Origin: an uncultured Clostridia bacterium
Lineage (GTDB): Bacteria > Bacillota > Clostridia > Lachnospirales > CAG-274
Assembly: GCA_947629215.1 (NCBI GenBank)
Contig: CANRCU010000078.1
Coordinates: 1-8,910 of the forward strand
Length of the DNA stretch: 8,910 nt
Direction: 5' to 3'
Shown here: positions 7,325-8,910 of the stretch, one piece after another
Layout of the letters: every line of letters starts with the position of its first letter
Position numbering within the stretch: position 1 is the stretch's first letter
Program-made: the position numbers and the translations under genes
Notes under the pieces: model-generated
The model's database searches: none
Seen by the model: only the letters and a program-made list of their open reading frames with translations
What the model was told of the DNA's origin: nothing

Positions 7325-8910
7325 ATGGCAATTCCCAAGTTCAGAAAAAATCCAGCCGGCAGTAACGGAAGTATTTCAAAATTTTCGAGTGAAAAAATTC
7401 TTGTAGGCGATATACGAAAAACGCAGATTATCACAACTTTCGGCGTTGGTTCAATTGTCGATTTTAAAGACGACACAGTAGTTATCGGTTCTACGGACGA
7501 CTGGGATTATAATCCCGACAACATCGAGGAAGTTGAAAACAGGAAGTTGTTCAACGAAAATCTTTCCGTTATTACGGGCGCGGAATATTTTCTGATGCCG
7601 AGAACTTCACAAAGCACAAACGGTTTTTCAAAAGGTCGGAATATTGCTTCGTATATTTTCCCCGAAAAGCTGCACTGCTCGCGCTGCGGAAATATTTATG
7701 ATTTTCAGGAATTAGACGTAAAAAACCGCCACAAATGCCCACAATGCGGAAATAATCTAAACGCCTCTCGTTTTATTGTCGTGTGTTCAAACGGGCATAT
7801 GGACGATTTCCCGTATGATTGGTGGGTGCATAGCGGAAAGTCTTGCCCGTCGGGGAAAAAATCCCCGAGAATAAAAATGGTAAATATCTATAACAGGACG
7901 GATATTGACAGCCTTCGCCTTGAATGCACCGAATGCAAGGCAACAAGAAGCATGGTGCAGGTATTTTCGGGAAACGCTCTCGCGGATTTTAACTGCACCT
8001 GCAAGCATCCGCATTTCAAAGACCCGCTTGCAAATGCAAAGTATGGCTGCGGGGAGAAAATGCACGCAAGGTTGCGTTCTTCCTCGGGAGTTTATTTTCC
8101 TATAACCAAATCCGCACTGCTTATTCCACCTTGGAGCAAAAAAGCGGTTAATTGTATTCAGAAAAATTACGGCGTATTAAAAGTCGTTGAAGAAGATAAA
8201 ATCGTATATGCGATAAGGCAGGTACTTAACGAGAATAATATTTCCAACGATGAAATTCTGCGTTCGTGGAAAGCAGTAAAAGAGGCTGCCGAGCAGAAAA
8301 ACCGCCGCACGGAATTGTCTGTTTTATCCGACGAATATGCTGTTCTTTCCAAAGCGGAAAATCAAAATGCGGATAATTTTTCGTCATATTCCGTTCAGAT
8401 TCCCGCAAAGTACAAGCCTTATTTTGAGCAAATCGCGGTGGTGGACAGGCTTACAGTAACGCAGGCTTTCACGGGTTTTACAAGAATTATCCGCAGCGAA
8501 AAAAATCCTGTTCCTATATCTCGGTATAAGAAAACGTGGCTTCCTGCGGTTGAACTTACAGGAGAAGGAATTTTTATCAGGTTCAATACTGACAAAGTGT
8601 CAGAATGGAAAAACAAAAATTCCGCGCGTTATGTTGAAATGCGAAAAGCCATGGAGGACAGCAAATTTACGCTGGATTCTTTTTCAGAGGTTTATGTTAT
8701 GCTGCACACTTTTTCGCATTTGTTTATCCGCGAGATTTCCAACGTATGCGGTTACAGCGCGGCTTCAATCCGGGAGAAAATTTACAGCGAAATCGGCGGA
8801 AACGGAGAAGTGAAAATGTGCGGCGTGCTGATTTATGTGTCGTCATCTGACAGCGACTCAAGCCTTGGCGGGCTTATCAGCGTTGCAGAAAATACGGATA
8901 AATTTGAAGA
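7325..8910 (+). CDS. drmB: DrmB-like DUF1998 protein (3' end cut by the window)
   Basis: The frame runs without a stop from ATG 7325 to the right edge, giving 528 whole codons. DrmB proteins are usually somewhat longer, about 600 residues, so perhaps a tenth or more is missing. Near the N-terminus a segment reading R-K-T-Q-I-I-T-T-F-G-V-G-S-I-V-D (about 32-47) matches the usual DrmB opening. Zinc-binding pairs follow: C118/C121 with C138/C141, C154 with H158 in the C-S-N-G-H-M-D-D-F-P motif leading to WWVH (166-169), C174, C201/C204, C224/C226 and C242. The DUF1998 region is recognised by LHTFSH (460-465), C475 and CGVLIYVSSSDSDSSLGG (499-516), the last being very typical of DrmB. In DISARM, DrmB has no known catalytic activity and forms the DNA-binding core with DrmA. 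It is encoded 10 nt after drmA with a strong ribosome site. A drmC (phospholipase D family) gene commonly follows drmAB and would be expected beyond the edge, but is not seen. Confidence 0.86.
   Translation, partial: MAIPKFRKNPAGSNGSISKFSSEKILVGDIRKTQIITTFGVGSIVDFKDDTVVIGSTDDWDYNPDNIEEVENRKLFNENLSVITGAEYFLMPRTSQSTNGFSKGRNIASYIFPEKLHCSRCGNIYDFQELDVKNRHKCPQCGNNLNASRFIVVCSNGHMDDFPYDWWVHSGKSCPSGKKSPRIKMVNIYNRTDIDSLRLECTECKATRSMVQVFSGNALADFNCTCKHPHFKDPLANAKYGCGEKMHARLRSSSGVYFPITKSALLIPPWSKKAVNCIQKNYGVLKVVEEDKIVYAIRQVLNENNISNDEILRSWKAVKEAAEQKNRRTELSVLSDEYAVLSKAENQNADNFSSYSVQIPAKYKPYFEQIAVVDRLTVTQAFTGFTRIIRSEKNPVPISRYKKTWLPAVELTGEGIFIRFNTDKVSEWKNKNSARYVEMRKAMEDSKFTLDSFSEVYVMLHTFSHLFIREISNVCGYSAASIREKIYSEIGGNGEVKMCGVLIYVSSSDSDSSLGGLISVAENTDKFE

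Larger units (their letters stand above)
1..8910 (+). other. Putative operon: GrpE-like, Hsp70-like, SF1 helicase, DrmA, DrmB
   Basis: All five genes run on the + strand with junctions of -4, -4, +4 and +10 nt. No inverted repeat followed by a T-run and no promoter-sized gap occurs between them, so one polycistronic message is the natural reading. The promoter and any regulator lie left of base 1; the terminator lies right of 8910. Base composition and codon habits look uniform along the cluster, suggesting the genes have travelled together rather than being a recent patchwork. The defence role is inferred from the DrmA/DrmB pair. Confidence 0.8.

Noticed and set aside
8550..8813. 87-codon plus-strand open frame inside drmB
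   Set aside because: It is out of frame within the DUF1998 region, whose diagnostic motifs are in the drmB frame.
4198..8910. Druantia (DruE) helicase locus
   Set aside because: DruE carries helicase and DUF1998 in one very large protein. Here they are two separate adjacent genes with DrmA- and DrmB-specific signatures.

Overview
The window is a single, densely packed, co-directional (+ strand) gene cluster that starts inside one gene and ends inside another. No RNA gene, mobile element, CRISPR array or substantial intergenic space is visible. By eye the base composition is intermediate to AT-rich. Together with clear Shine-Dalgarno sites and mixed AGA/AGG/CGC arginine codons this is compatible with an anaerobic Firmicute (Clostridia-like), but that placement is a weak inference because no phylogenetic marker gene is present.

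Layout: (1) the 3' end of a coiled-coil protein whose last ~65 residues look like the helical part of GrpE (1-484); (2) a short Hsp70/DnaK-family ATPase (481-1926); (3) a UvrD/Rep-like superfamily 1 helicase with an unusual Cys-containing N-terminal extension (1923-4193); (4) a DrmA-type superfamily 2 helicase of the DISARM family (4198-7314); (5) a DrmB-type DUF1998 zinc-rich protein, cut by the right edge (7325-8910). Genes 1/2 and 2/3 overlap by ATGA, genes 3/4 are 4 nt apart and genes 4/5 are 10 nt apart. This is almost certainly one transcript whose promoter lies to the left and whose end lies to the right.

Interpretation: DrmA and DrmB are the DNA-engaging core of DISARM anti-phage defence. 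Here the core is preceded by a chaperone-like pair (GrpE-like plus Hsp70-like) and an SF1 helicase. The window holds no DNA methyltransferase and no recognisable drmD or drmE. I therefore read the locus as a DISARM-related defence operon with a built-in Hsp70 module. The gene families are well supported by motifs. The defence role and the way the parts cooperate are inferred from gene content and operon structure. Whether a methylase or a DrmC-like phospholipase D gene lies outside the window cannot be seen.
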